DNA of 64,000 nt from Spodoptera frugiperda (taxonomy: Eukaryota > Arthropoda > Insecta > Lepidoptera > Noctuidae), in the NCBI RefSeq assembly GCF_023101765.2, contig NC_064212.1:4154001-4218000 (forward strand), read 5' to 3'. Both the position numbers and the translations under genes were made by a program. Shown here piece after piece: positions 25,751 to 37,450 of this stretch; the stretch's first letter is position 1, and every line of letters starts with the position of its first letter. The notes below the pieces were generated by a model. It had not been told where the DNA came from and made no database searches. It was given only the letters and a program-made list of their open reading frames with translations.

Positions 25751-27718
25751 TCAAGTTCGCTCCAGTCTAAATGTAATTGCTTCGCCTCTCTGCGTTACGT
25801 TTCGCTTAGAACCTGACGTATATATGGGGATTAAAGCCTTGGTAAGTTGGAGGTACATCGAAAAAAAAATAGAGTTTCAACTAGAAGCTGTAGATGACTG
25901 CAAACTATAAACACTAAGTAAGAATGGATATAGAACTCAGAATAAAACTAATCACAGGAGAATTCTGTAAACTTATTTAGTTTATCAAGGAAAAACATCA
26001 CAAAACAATTATTATTATTACAGGCAGCTATTACAAAATCAACCATTATCTTTAGTAAACTAAACAGAATTATTTCCCTAATCGAAATCAAACTGGCGAC
26101 CCCTGTCGATGTCGGTTGACGTAACAATACAATAATCAGTGCAAATATGATTTGTTCTCAATAGACGAAAATAAATAGTACGTAGGAGCATATCGAATTA
26201 TTAATAAGTGTGAGTACCAACCCCTCTTTACCGAAAGAGGGACACAAGAACAATTTACCAATTGAATCAAAATTCACATGTGAATCGTTTGATTGGACAA
26301 TTTTGGAGGAAATGTCCATATTAATTTAGAATTGTCAATTGGATACTAGTAGATATTTTAGGTATTTTTGGAAAGAAAATACTTTTTTTATTTTAATAGA
26401 AGTATTCCATACAAACTTATTTACAAATCCATTCAGAAACTTTTCAACTGAAAGATTGTCAATCAACACAACATTTAGGTAGCCATTTATTAAATTAAGG
26501 GTTAAAAATCTATGATTACTTGACATATTACGTTAAAGACAATTTTCCACAACACTTCATTTCAACAATAATCTGATTTCTACAATTTCGATTGTACGAG
26601 TATCAACATGAGACAATTTTTTCCAAACCAAATAAAAGACGACCCTCGTTCCATTCCAAATTCAAAATGATATCAAAAAGAAAAGAAAAAAAATAATAAA
26701 AATCAAAACCACAAATCCTCCTTCGTTGACAACATTTTTTTTTATTAATAAATCGTGATGATGAAAACAAAATACATCCTAAATCATGTTACTATTCAAA
26801 ACATGACTTCTGGATTAAAAAAAAAAGAGATTTACTAAAGAAGTGTGTCATCTCACATCAGGAGACAATGGAGTCACCTTAATTGAGGAGGGAAGAGGTT
26901 CAAATGAGTACAAAGGCGTTAGTTGTCATGCCTTATCAATGGAATTAAGGGCATATTATGTGTGGTGAAAGGATTACACAGGTGTCCTGGGGCTGGCTTC
27001 GGGTTACTAAAGAAAAAACTGAACACTATAAGATCAGCCGACAGATTTGTTTACGGCTTTGTTTAAGATTTTGAGTCCATATTGCTTTGAGTGTCTTAGA
27101 GCGCTTAGGAGATACTTTTGAACTAAGATTATAGACAGATAAGACCTAAAAGTATCAATGTCTGTAATCCTTGTTTAAGTTACCGGGTTTACCAAAAATG
27201 ACTGCAATTTTCTACAATGACCTGAGTTTAAATAAACTATTCGCTACTGCGTAGGAATACATAAAAATGGTGACTCAAAAATGCTATTGGTCAAAAGTAT
27301 GTTTTGATATTATTGATCAATATTTAGCATGGTGACGTATTAATTAAACGAAACTCCAAAGTAATTTCTGCAACGTTGTAAACAAAAACAAATTCAAAGG
27401 TTATCATCCATTTGCTTATTACTCGCAAGTACCGTAATCCCTTTTAATAGACCTTAAGTAAACAAATAGTACAAGATCATGTAAAAAGGTAATCGATAAT
27501 TATAATTTGTGACAGTTTATTAACTTATAATGACCTGTCAATGTGAACATACGCTTATCTAAATTACAATTACAAGTTAATGATTAATCTCCTAATTAAA
27601 CAGTTTATGTGGCTTGGTCAAAACGTCATTATGGGTACAAATTGATCACATAAACTTGACATAACATAATTTCTTTTAATCCCCGAAAAAGATATAGGAA
27701 CACATACACACAGTTTCT

Positions 27719-27875
27719 GGAGCTGCGGACTGCCTTGCAGGTTACTGGGGTCCGGCTCAAAAAATTGGTGTAGGAACGGGGTAGTTTTTAGTTAGTAAGC
27801 ATCTGAAATTCCGTCTTGCCTTACCCAAAGTGGGAGAAGTCATTGGATGATTTTCGCCTCTAATAAAAAGGAACT
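27719..27875 (+). repeat. SINE-like family S4
   Basis: Opens GGAGCTGCGGACTGCCTTG, then GGGGTCCGGCTCAAAAAA (B-box-like), GGAACGGGGTAG, and ends GAAGTCATTGGATGATTTTC followed by an A-rich tail. The middle has diverged. Confidence 0.6.
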
Positions 27876-28989
27876 ATTTTCCACGTTATGTTTTGAGTCC
27901 CATGTAAATAATAATACGCAGTGACCCTAATGATGATCACCGAGGAAGTTTTAGTAGTTTTTTACTAAAAGCTTCTCTGGCTATGTAAAAAAGATACAAA
28001 TATTTAACGTCAAAAATCAGCCAGAACAAAACATAATATCTAACCAACAATCAACTGGCAATAAAGATGAAACATTGAACAGCATATCTTAGAAACACAT
28101 CGCCACTTCAATTAACAGAAACTTGGTCTGTATGTGAAACATGGAGATATTTCATTAACCTCCATCGAGCTCCTGCTCGCTGTGCTCACGTCATCTGCGA
28201 TGCACTTTGTCTAGCTTCTCGCGTTACCTGTCACAGACACCCATTAACGTTCTGACCTCACATACCCTCCAACTTACCCTCCACAACTTGGCAACATGCC
28301 ATCATAACTTTACACCTCAAAAACTCCCATCTCGCAAATAAATGCTTAAACATAAAGGTCAGTTTTGCTTGCACCGGTTTTTCTATAAAATTGCTAATAC
28401 ACAGTGACCCAAAAGTTGTCATTTGCTCCGTGATTACTCGCACGCGCACTCCATTTCATAGTTTGACAAGCGACATCGGTTATTAGTGAGTGTCGATTAC
28501 ACTGTATCGATATGTCTCGGGTTTTGTATCGATTTGTTCTACGAAGGAAATATAGAGATGTTTGATTTTGATATATTTGTATTCGAGTTTGATTGATTGG
28601 CAATGACTTTTGCTGCAAGAACGAAGCCCTTTCTAAAGTTCTGTTTCGGTGTTATAATTGTTTGGAATAAATAAGACTAACCGACTGACCATTTTCAAAA
28701 AAATCAGAAATACTCCCTTTCAATATCCAACAGACAAACGAAATATAAGACCAAAATCACTTTCATATCACGATATGTCCGTACAACAGAACATAACAAC
28801 AAACCAAATTACATTACAGATACACCTTTATCAACATCACAAGCATTGTTTCAATTGAAATGCATGTCATTACTGCATACAGAATACATTTAACACCTCA
28901 AGCGATCGTTTAAACTCTATTAAAGGATGTAATCATCGAGAAAGTCCATATTCGTATCACGACATGACGCCTTGCAGTGATATGTCGCT

Positions 28990-29230
28990 GTATGCATATA
29001 TCTTACAACAATATACACCTTTATGTCTCAGCGCCGCAGGAAATGACAATTATTTTTGCTCCAATCCTTGAGGCGGACAGAATGGGCGCTCTTTCACACG
29101 CGCAAAATAGCTCGAAGGACTAAAGAGCCCTTTGTGTATCGCGGCAACACAAAAAATCTGTCCATTCACAAAAATAGGTTAGTCGCGAAATTTGGACGCA
29201 ACGCTCTTTGATATCATGCGAGTGATTTTA
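28990..29230. promoter_or_regulatory. Candidate enhancer, G+C-balanced
   Basis: Non-repetitive segment with GAGCCCTTTGTGTATCGCGG (Sox/TCF-like CTTTGTG) and several CG-containing blocks amid AT-rich flanks. No frame of note. Confidence 0.2.
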
Positions 29231-30995
29231 AACTTTATTAGTGTGAGGGTATGATTTCAATTCAATTGCTGGGCACACAAAAGGAATTTGGTGACATGGA
29301 TTCTGAGATGTCCAATTCATTCATAGATTTGCAGGTGCGATAGCTTCATGGTATTTACATTACAATACAATTAGAGGCGATGATAATTTTAAAATTGATC
29401 GTAGTTCAAAAAATGACAAACACTATTTTAACACCAATAATACTACGTAAAAAATATAGCTACAAAATTAAATAATCAAATCACTTGACAGTATAATGAC
29501 GTTTCTTTCAACCGGCACTTAATAACAGGTGTAATAAACTCAGAAATTAGTTATAATACGTAAGTAAGTACAATTACTGCGTACCCGTGACTCGGACTCA
29601 CATTGGTCCGTCGAAAATTAAAAAAAAACCTCTCGGCAAAGGAACAAAGCCACGCTGTCTGGATAGACAGGTATATGACGGGGCACATTTTATTGGTTTT
29701 CCGAAACATTCTCTGCCCTATTAATAAATGAGTGAGAGAAAAAAATGCCGTGGAATCCATTTGTCAGGACTGCGGTGATTTATGGGCAAAGGACTCTTTC
29801 GGATTCCTAGAAGAGTTGAATTTTGTTCTTTTTGCCTACCTGTCACTTTGATTTAGATGGGTACCTATGTATGTACCTGGTAATGGATTTTCTTTAAGTA
29901 CATCAAAGTATATAGACGTGTTTTACCGCAAACTGTGATTTGATTGTTTGATTGTCCTTACAGTAGTCACATATGCTTTTACTAAAGATTTAAGTTGAGT
30001 CAGATGCTATTAGAATATTTTATACTAGATTATTTACATAGATACGATTCAGAATTTAATCCAATACAAAAGTGTCTTTACTCTAAAAACACAAAACCAT
30101 TACAATACCACATCAACCATTAAAATATTTTATCCAATTACCCGTGGAAGTATGCTGTGCAGATCTACCCCGAGACACAATGAGTTTTCTATACCAGCAT
30201 ACAAGAGGTTAAACCAACTCACGTGTACTTATCTATGTAAATCAATAAGTAACTACAGACAAATACAAAAAAGAACTCACAGGCATGCAAAAAACCATTT
30301 AGTCCTAAAAACAATAATTACAAAATTACTCTACATATTTGGTAGGAAAAAAAATCCGATTCTCACGCTTCGCAATAAATTACGTAGAAATTGATGGGCG
30401 TAGTGAATTCTCGATACATGTTGGCAGGTAGCGAGATAGTTATCGTTACAGATACTTCGAATTCTTTCTTTAGCGGTAACATGAAGTGGTAAAGGCCCTT
30501 GTTTGACCATAACATACAGATTTCCGTGAAAACGTGAATAAAGAGGAGTGGTCACTTTTGATGACCGAAACTATAATTCTGAGGGTTTGTGGGAGTTACA
30601 GGGGAGAATAAAGTTATTCAAAAGCTAGTTGACCATTTCCGAATAGCAATAGTACTAATAAATAAAAATATTGTTACCTACTAGAAAAGTGGCCCAAATG
30701 TAACTAAATGCCTTATTAATTAAATAATGAAATGAAGGTATAAAGGAATCTAAACCCAATTGCTAATGACAAAGAAAATCTCAAATCACAGACGTATTAG
30801 TAAATAATTTTTAGTCGCTTATATTTTAATGTGTAGTAGTAGTATATACGTAGTCAATAGGTCCATGTAAAAAGAAACTACATACATATTTAGTCAGGTA
30901 TACTCCTCAAAATTCAAGACATGTCAAAATCCAACTGAGAACTTGGAACCAAATGACTGAAAATAAATTAGAATTAGAAGGCAAATAGCAAATCT

Positions 30996-31068
30996 GCATA
31001 AGACACAAGACATACACTGCTGAACATAGGCCTCTGCCAACTTCCAGATCGACCGGTCGAAAACGACA
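30996..31068 (+). repeat. Dispersed repeat S6 fragment
   Basis: Contains ATACACTGCTGAACATAGGC and CTCTGCCAACTTCCAGATCG, matching the copy at 3584. Confidence 0.5.
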
Positions 31069-31925
31069 AGTCACCTGTTCAACTTGATGGTGAACGTCAG
31101 AAATCTGCACTGCAAAGAAGGAGTACACATCTAGTCATGTTACAGAAAGTCATCTTTATACACAACTCCAGACAGACATTTAATTTCTACCAAAACCAAT
31201 TTTTACATTATCAGATACCAAATCCGATACAGCTCACGCGACTAAGCATCGAAACTCCAGATGAGCAATCAGTGCAATCACCACTCGAGGTAAATCCACA
31301 ACTTTCTATTTCAAAGATGATATCAGAGTTAAAAAATGCAACAATAAGAACTAAACTAAATAACGACACGATATAACACGGCAATACGGCATTCCCTTTC
31401 TTCGGGCGCTGGACAGTTCAGGGTACGTATTATAGATATCGCCTCGTCACCGCGATCGGATCGATATGTCGGCGGTATCATGCCGCGATCGCTCCAACAA
31501 ATGTGCTGACCTCATGTAGGTGTCGGACTGTAGTCAGAATATTCCTTCCGCTATGGTATTTTGATTGCATTCGCTAATGGTGTTAGGTTTGTGGTCGAAG
31601 ATTCCAGGTAACGCTTCTGGGTATGTTTTTGGAGAGGATCAAGTTCTGCAATTGATTTAAATGGTGTACCACAGACCATAGGATAGATTGAACCTATTGT
31701 CTTTGAAGGCAGATTTATTAAGGTAGGTACATTTGCTGCATGCAAATGTTAAGCAACATGGTATTTTCTATCTTGATTCGATGCCCTGGCTAGAACTAGG
31801 TGGATGGTCATTTCAGGCCTTGTATTTATTGTAAGATAATGTCATTATTTTTGTTTTTATTCCATCAGAATCATAATAAATATACATCTACATGTCTTAC
31901 ATTCCGCCAGTCATATCTTGCTTCA

Positions 31926-31940
31926 TCTCTCTCTCTCTCT
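31926..31940 (+). repeat. (TC)n microsatellite
   Basis: About seven and a half TC units in uninterrupted series. Confidence 0.8.
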
Positions 31941-32999
31941 TGAGTCATCGTTCATCCAATGAAGATATCGACAGCCCTCGCCATGATGTCTGGTGCATTA
32001 AAATCTTACAACCATTAAAATAAAACATAAAAGAAAAATACAATTTGGCAAAATTCATCAAGAGAAGAAGAGTACTAGAAAAAAGCTTAATTTAAATTTT
32101 TGTTCTGGACTCATATTTCCTACGTCTTATCCTAAATCTCAGATAGCTATCTTTTCTTTGTTGACAGAACACCCAAAATAATCTCCGGCCTCAAGATGAT
32201 TTAAAACAAGGACTTCACTAATCGCCCGTGACTTTGCATAAGTACCATAATCTAAGATAAAAACGGATAAATTCCTGTGAAAAACTTGATCTCCACTGCT
32301 TATTCTCTACACGCAATACTTTGAGAGTTAGTCCCCGGAAGCCCTTTGTTCGCTAAACCTCCGAAAATATAGGGACGCGCCAAATCTTTCGTTAATCGAG
32401 AAACGTTTCAAATTTTACACACACAACAAAAAATAGTTCACTAATCCGCGGTGTCTTTGACTCCGGCTTTGAGCGCACAGAAATATATTTGTTTCTGCTA
32501 GGATATCTTTAAAAAAGCCTCGGATTATTGATTTCTGCGAAAAGTCGTTGGGCCGTAAGGATAATGTTCCTTTACGGGCCGGGAACGAATTACTCGTTGA
32601 GGGATAAACTCACCTCTAATTTCGGCAGAAATATCGCAATCTCGTATTCGGTAATCCGAGAAAAAATTACCTGAAGTGCTCCCAAGATTTTGTTCTCGAA
32701 ATAAGTACTTACCTATGTATTATAATATATGTTCGCAATTTTCTCAGAAAATAATGTAGTCCTTCGGCAGATATTAAATCGGAGATAAGGTGATGAGATG
32801 AAATATTTAGGTAGGGATATACCTACATAATTGCTTAAAAAGTTTTGTTCTTTCAAAAACTTAATCGGAACACCTGGCCGAAAATAACTAAGATTCCACA
32901 AGAAGTATCATCGCTCGCCGGTATAATTAATAATGCTAAGAAAAACTTAACATCGGAACCTAATGAAATAACACGGAGCGTGATCGATCAAAATAATAA

Positions 33000-33100
33000 T
33001 TAATAATAGATCGGCATCGAGTGCCGACCGTGATGGATCCCCGCACTTAGTCATCGCGTTTAATTAAAAATGGCGGCTTAAAATTAACGGTTATAATTTC
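33000..33100. promoter_or_regulatory. Candidate enhancer
   Basis: CGAGTGCCGACCGTGATGG, CGCGTTTAATTAAAAATGGC: homeodomain-type TTTAATTA next to an inverted GCCAT. Motif-level evidence only. Confidence 0.2.
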
Positions 33101-33764
33101 AAATTTCGAGAGTCTCGTCATTAATATGTGTAGTTATTATGTATATTGTGTTCGGAATCTTTACTTGGTTTGCTGAACGAGTGGACATCTCCTGGTCAAT
33201 CAATCGATATTGCGTTAGTTTAAATCATTAATCAAGTGGTGTTAACATCAACACTAGACAGATCCCCGCACTATTGCTAGAGAGGTGACTGACATTCCAT
33301 GTCGAAATCATCACATTTGACAAATAATGTGTGCCGACACTCAAGTCAATTAAAGTTATTGGCTCATATTCGTATCGTTATAATTACTGTCTTTGTAAAT
33401 CCATTAGCCTTTGAACCCATATTTTTATTTCATTATCATTGCTATAATCTTGGCGTTGCGAAATTTTAGGACTGTCACTGTTTGATTAATGATGCGGATT
33501 GCTTAACTCTGTTAAAACTAAGTTGAGGTAAAGTTTTAAAGTATTTGAACGTAAGAAACAAACATCCGTGATTGATTTATTATAAGAAATGGTATTTAAA
33601 AAATGTTCCCAAATAATGTTACTGCGGAATAATTTGTTACTATAAATATGAAATCACAGAGCAATCGTCATTATCTTCGGAATCAGTCAATTATCAATCA
33701 AAGACAAATGCGATGGGGTTAGATGGTTACATAATTGGATTAGTTCGATGTTGCGATAGGGAGT

Positions 33765-33880
33765 TTAATTGCGGTGCGCACACGCATCGGACGCCGGTGA
33801 TCGACACGCGCCGCGGGGTGCTCTTTGCTGCGCTCGCGCCGCAACCGCACCAATTAAAGCGAGCCGCCCATTAGATCTGT
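33765..33880. promoter_or_regulatory. CpG-rich patch, candidate enhancer
   Basis: Dense CpG (GACACGCGCCGCGGGGTG, GCTCGCGCCGCAACCGCACC) followed by CAATTAAAG, in otherwise AT-rich DNA 11.5 kb upstream of SoxNeuro. Confidence 0.25.
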
Positions 33881-34599
33881 ATGGATTTACTTTTAGATAT
33901 CAATAACAATATTCTAATTAGTTAACATTAATCACAAGTTGACTAGATATAACCTTCAAGTAAATGTATAATGTCAATGTACATCGGACAGAAAAATAAA
34001 TTTTGTCTAAAATTTTACTAGCAGATTTTATTACTAATCATACAATTAACCACAAAATGGCTAACAGTGAAACGTCTTAAAGCATCAAATTATAAATAAC
34101 ACAAAAACTTGGAATGACCCGTCGATAATTTGAAGTACTTGGCCGTGGTCACGACTCGCCTGCACCGTCTGTAAATAAGTAATATCCACAATAAGAGTGT
34201 GTTGGAAGGCAATCTGCGGGCCCGCGGGAGGTGTGCGCGATCGAACTAATGATAACGCCCGATCGACGGATTATTACATTAAACTTGGATGTTTTATCGA
34301 CGTTGCCGCCGTCACCACTTCACACCTTCGGCTGGCGAAATTTTGTTGATTGCCTCGACACACCAGCTGCACACTTGGTTTGTTTTTTGTTTTCGCGAAA
34401 CGTGTTTAGAAATATTAATATTTCTTTGTGTGATGCCACGATGCCGTAAGGTTACTTATAGATGTTAAATTTGTATTTTCCTCTAAAACATAGTTAAGCA
34501 GTTGGTTTACGTTTTTAAGAATCCTGCAGTGTACCCAGTAAGAAATGTAGGTACGTGTAGGTCTCATTTAAGATTCAAACGTGCTACGAATTGTTAGTC

Positions 34600-35085
34600 G
34601 GGGCAGGTGCCCGAAAAAGATCTTCAAATTCTGCTCTCGGAAAGTGTTCGATAGAATCGCAGTTGATTAGCGCTGGCGACGTCGATGAATGGCCGAGCGG
34701 AGGGCGCCGCGGCCGACAAAGACTCACGCACGCCAGCCGTAGACAATCCGCCGAGTATCGATCTCCCGCGACCCTTCGAACGAACGCCGAGCGTAGCACA
34801 ATGCCGCGGCTCTTTATTATAGCATCTCACATTGTTGTCATTGTTATTATTATGATTCTTTACCGCTTTCCATTGTCGGTCGGCGTTGTGGCGGTGCTTT
34901 TTCACGGCTCGCGTTTAGTCTGGGCATTGGGAGCGCGTCGCTCGCACGTTCAGTCGCGGAAAACGAGTGTTTTCCTCGCGGAAATTTGGTTTGCTGTGTG
35001 TTTCGTCGTGCTGTGCTTTGCTAGCGCACGCTCGGATGACGGACGGCCGAGTGACAGCCAGCCGGCTGCGCTCGTCAGCTGACTG
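34600..35085 (+). promoter_or_regulatory. CpG-rich island, candidate promoter or 5' exon
   Basis: Nearly 500 bp of CpG-rich DNA, the second strongest island of the window after the SoxNeuro promoter and 10.3 kb upstream of it on the same strand. It has an initiator-like TCAGTC at 34950-34955 but no convincing DPE or TATA. A 163-codon frame spans it, of which the ATG-initiated part is 34801-35082. It is a reasonable place for an alternative SoxNeuro start or for a lncRNA. Confidence 0.35.
34801..35082 (+). other. Possible small membrane-protein ORF (93 aa), unproven
   Basis: ATG with A at -3 opens MPRLFIIASHIVVIVIIMIL, a strongly hydrophobic stretch (residues 4-38), and a second hydrophobic run lies at about 59-75, followed by a polar C-terminus. 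No family is recognised. It lies inside a CpG-rich island where long frames arise easily, so it is more likely leader sequence than a gene. Confidence 0.15.
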
Positions 35086-35888
35086 ACGTACCTACCTATA
35101 CTTGTATGTGTAGGTGCCGCCATAGTGACATTAAGAGTGTTTTAGACTAAGTTCTAAGTGTTACAGTGTTATTGTTGTTATGAGGCTGGTATTCAGGTAT
35201 TTTGTAAGGTTTTATGTATCATATTATTAGCGATTAACTTGATGAAACGGACTGGGAAATGTCTCAATCATTTTCCAAGTATATAATAACAGTTTGTGGG
35301 TCTAAAGATAGCTAATTCATGCTAATTTGCCGTCGGTACTGTAACTTGTGTTTTCTTATAAGTTTTATAACATTTTCTTATTAGAAAATCTGTCAATCCA
35401 ACTGATGACATAGAGACGCCATCTTTGATTGTCTCGACTACTGTTTACCTATTTTTAGTAAACTGTAGCTCTCATACAAGATAATATATTATGTAATTTA
35501 CCTTAAATTATCAAATACTCGCAGATATGTGATAATGAAAATATTCTACAGGTTTGTGCTTAAAAATTTGCTTTTTGTAGAGATAAACTAAAATGTTAAT
35601 CTTTTCACTTACTTTTGGTATAACTAGAATTTTTTCAATAAGTACCTATGCGGTACCTTATAGTTATTAGTAGCGCAAGTGCCAAAGTGAAACCTAAGAG
35701 TTATTTTGATAGATTTAATTAGAGTTTTCCAGAAACAATAACTGAACATGGTGTTCTGATTCGATCCCTGAGTCAAAAACCACTTGTTTTTCATAATATG
35801 ATAATTTTAAGTAATATGAATTAGTCAAATAACTATCTATACTGTGTAATATATTATTATATGGTTAACCATTACATATATATCGAGT

Positions 35889-36141
35889 AGGCTAACTGCC
35901 TTATTGGTTGCAACTGCGACAACCGAGCAAGCGGTCCCGTGTTTGATTCCCAGATTGGGCAAAGTATTACAAATACTTTTTAAATTCACAATTAAGTATA
36001 GCACTAAGTATGGAATTCTGTCCGGTATATGGCAATATGCTCATCTTCTATTACATACAATTTATAACTGATCAATAGTGGCACTTTGTCCATGTGCACT
36101 TCTGTCTAACTTCTCGCGAATTAAAGAGCGTGATGTTGTGT
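35889..36141 (+). repeat. tRNA-derived SINE, family S1, old copy
   Basis: The head at 35889-35955 has tRNA-like A and B box regions (TTATTGGTTGCAACTG; GTGTTTGATTCCCAG). The body contains AGTATGGAATTCTG and GTATATGGCAATATGCTCA, and the tail ends near GAGCGTGATGTTG. The same order of modules recurs at 43780 and 58606. The tRNA part is too diverged and lacks the pairing to be a functional tRNA gene. Confidence 0.6.
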
Positions 36142-36215
36142 TGTTTTATGTTATTTCTCAATATAGGAATATGTATACAATGTGTACATATTTCTGTATT
36201 GAGATATATAGTATA

Positions 36216-36402
36216 TCTATTATATAAAAATAAGTCGGGTTTTCCTTCCTGATGCTATAACTCCAGAACGCATGAACCGATTTCCACGGTTTTGCATTCG
36301 TTAGAAAGGTCTCGGGCTCCGTGTGGTTTATAACAAATTCAAAAGCCCAAATTCTGCCACAAGTCATTATTGTACGCGGACGAAGTCGCGGGAAACTGCT
36401 AG
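36216..36402 (+). mobile_element. Mini-Helitron (187 bp) with TC...CTAG ends between A and T
   Basis: Starts A|TCTATTATATAAAAATAAG and ends CTGCTAG|T, with an inverted CGCG pair (36375-36378 and 36387-36390) 8 nt before CTAG forming the terminal hairpin. Insertion between A and T without target duplication fits Helitrons. It is far too short to code for anything and must have been moved by a Rep/helicase supplied elsewhere. Confidence 0.75.
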
Positions 36403-36404
36403 TA

Positions 36405-36516
36405 CCTAATATATTGTATACCAAATTTCATCAAAATCCGTGCAGTAGTTTCAGCATGATTGACGGACAAATATCCAAACAAACCAACAAACTTTCACAT
36501 TTATAATATTAATGTA
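36405..36516 (-). mobile_element. Helitron-like fragment, opposite orientation
   Basis: Immediately after the mini-Helitron, the minus strand reads ATTATAAATGTGAAAGTTTG and later GATTTTGATGAAATTTGG, the usual interior wording of a related lepidopteran Helitron family. Only one part is present, abutting the 3' end of the plus-strand copy head to tail. Confidence 0.5.
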
Positions 36517-36539
36517 ATTAACAGACCCCACGAACTTTG

Positions 36540-36705
36540 TTTCACATTGGAAAATTTTATTAATGTTTTTCTTACTTAAGAACCTTGTCCTAATAATGAA
36601 AACCTAACAAAAAAGAATTAACGAAATCGGTTCAGCTGTTTTCAAGTTTAGCGCTTAGCAACACATTTAGCGATATTTTTTATATAATAGCCATACTAGG
36701 TATAG
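36540..36705 (-). repeat. Degenerate transposon relic
   Basis: The minus strand contains TATTATATAAAAAATATC and GCTGAACCGATTTCGTTAA, phrases resembling the ends of the neighbouring Helitron families, but no CTAG hairpin end is recognisable. Probably an old, truncated relative. Confidence 0.35.
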
Positions 36706-37230
36706 CTCTCTACCTATTAGGTACAGAATTTGAAACTACGACGAACAATAGCTATATGTATTTAAAAAATATATATTAAACAAAATGATGTCTGAATAAA
36801 AACTAAAAACAGTTTTCATATAAGCAAATATTTAAATAAGTTACAGAGCAGAATAATTTGAAAACGCTCACAATATTAGAGAGTTTTCATACTTATACTA
36901 ATAATACGAATTACGTAAAATATTATTTTGGTACTACAAGTACTTACATACGAATTTAATAAGCCTAATGAGATCACGTTCCAAGAAACGTTTTGAAAAA
37001 TGAATCCGATTTAAGTTTTAAAATTATTGTTTTTTTTTATATTGAAATTCTGTGATTTTATTAAAACTACAATCAACGTTATTCTAGGAATCAAATGTGA
37101 AATAATTTTCGTGAAAACGATTCGTATTATATAATTTAAGTAGTATTTTCTGTTTTTTTTAGGTTATATAACCTGACGACTGTTACCCGAACTGTAATAT
37201 TACATTTTTGCAATATACCTCATATCCATT

Positions 37231-37450
37231 ACAAGACATCCTATAAGTGGCCACTGCTGACCAAAGGCCTCTTCTCATACGCAGAAGGTTTGAGCATTAA
37301 TCACCACGCTTGCTCAATGCGGGTTGACGATTTCAAACTTATGATCAGAAATTATAAGCGCAAGTTTCGTCATGGTGTTTTCCTTCACCATTAGTTAGAC
37401 ATAACGCTTCAAAATTTTTTAATTCCTGAAAAGTTAAGCAGAGGTGCATA
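37231..37450 (-). repeat. SINE-like family S3, copy lacking the head
   Basis: The plus strand shows CCACTGCTGACCAAAGGCCT, ATTAATCACCACGCTTGCTC and GAAATTATAAGC, the same blocks as at 54648-54955. The tRNA-like head present in that copy is absent. Confidence 0.6.

Larger units (their letters stand above)
25751..32999. other. Non-coding DNA
   Basis: Mostly AT-rich, with an S4 copy, an S6 fragment, the candidate enhancer at 28990 and CGATCGGATCGATATG text at about 31450-31490. No gene seen. Confidence 0.5.
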
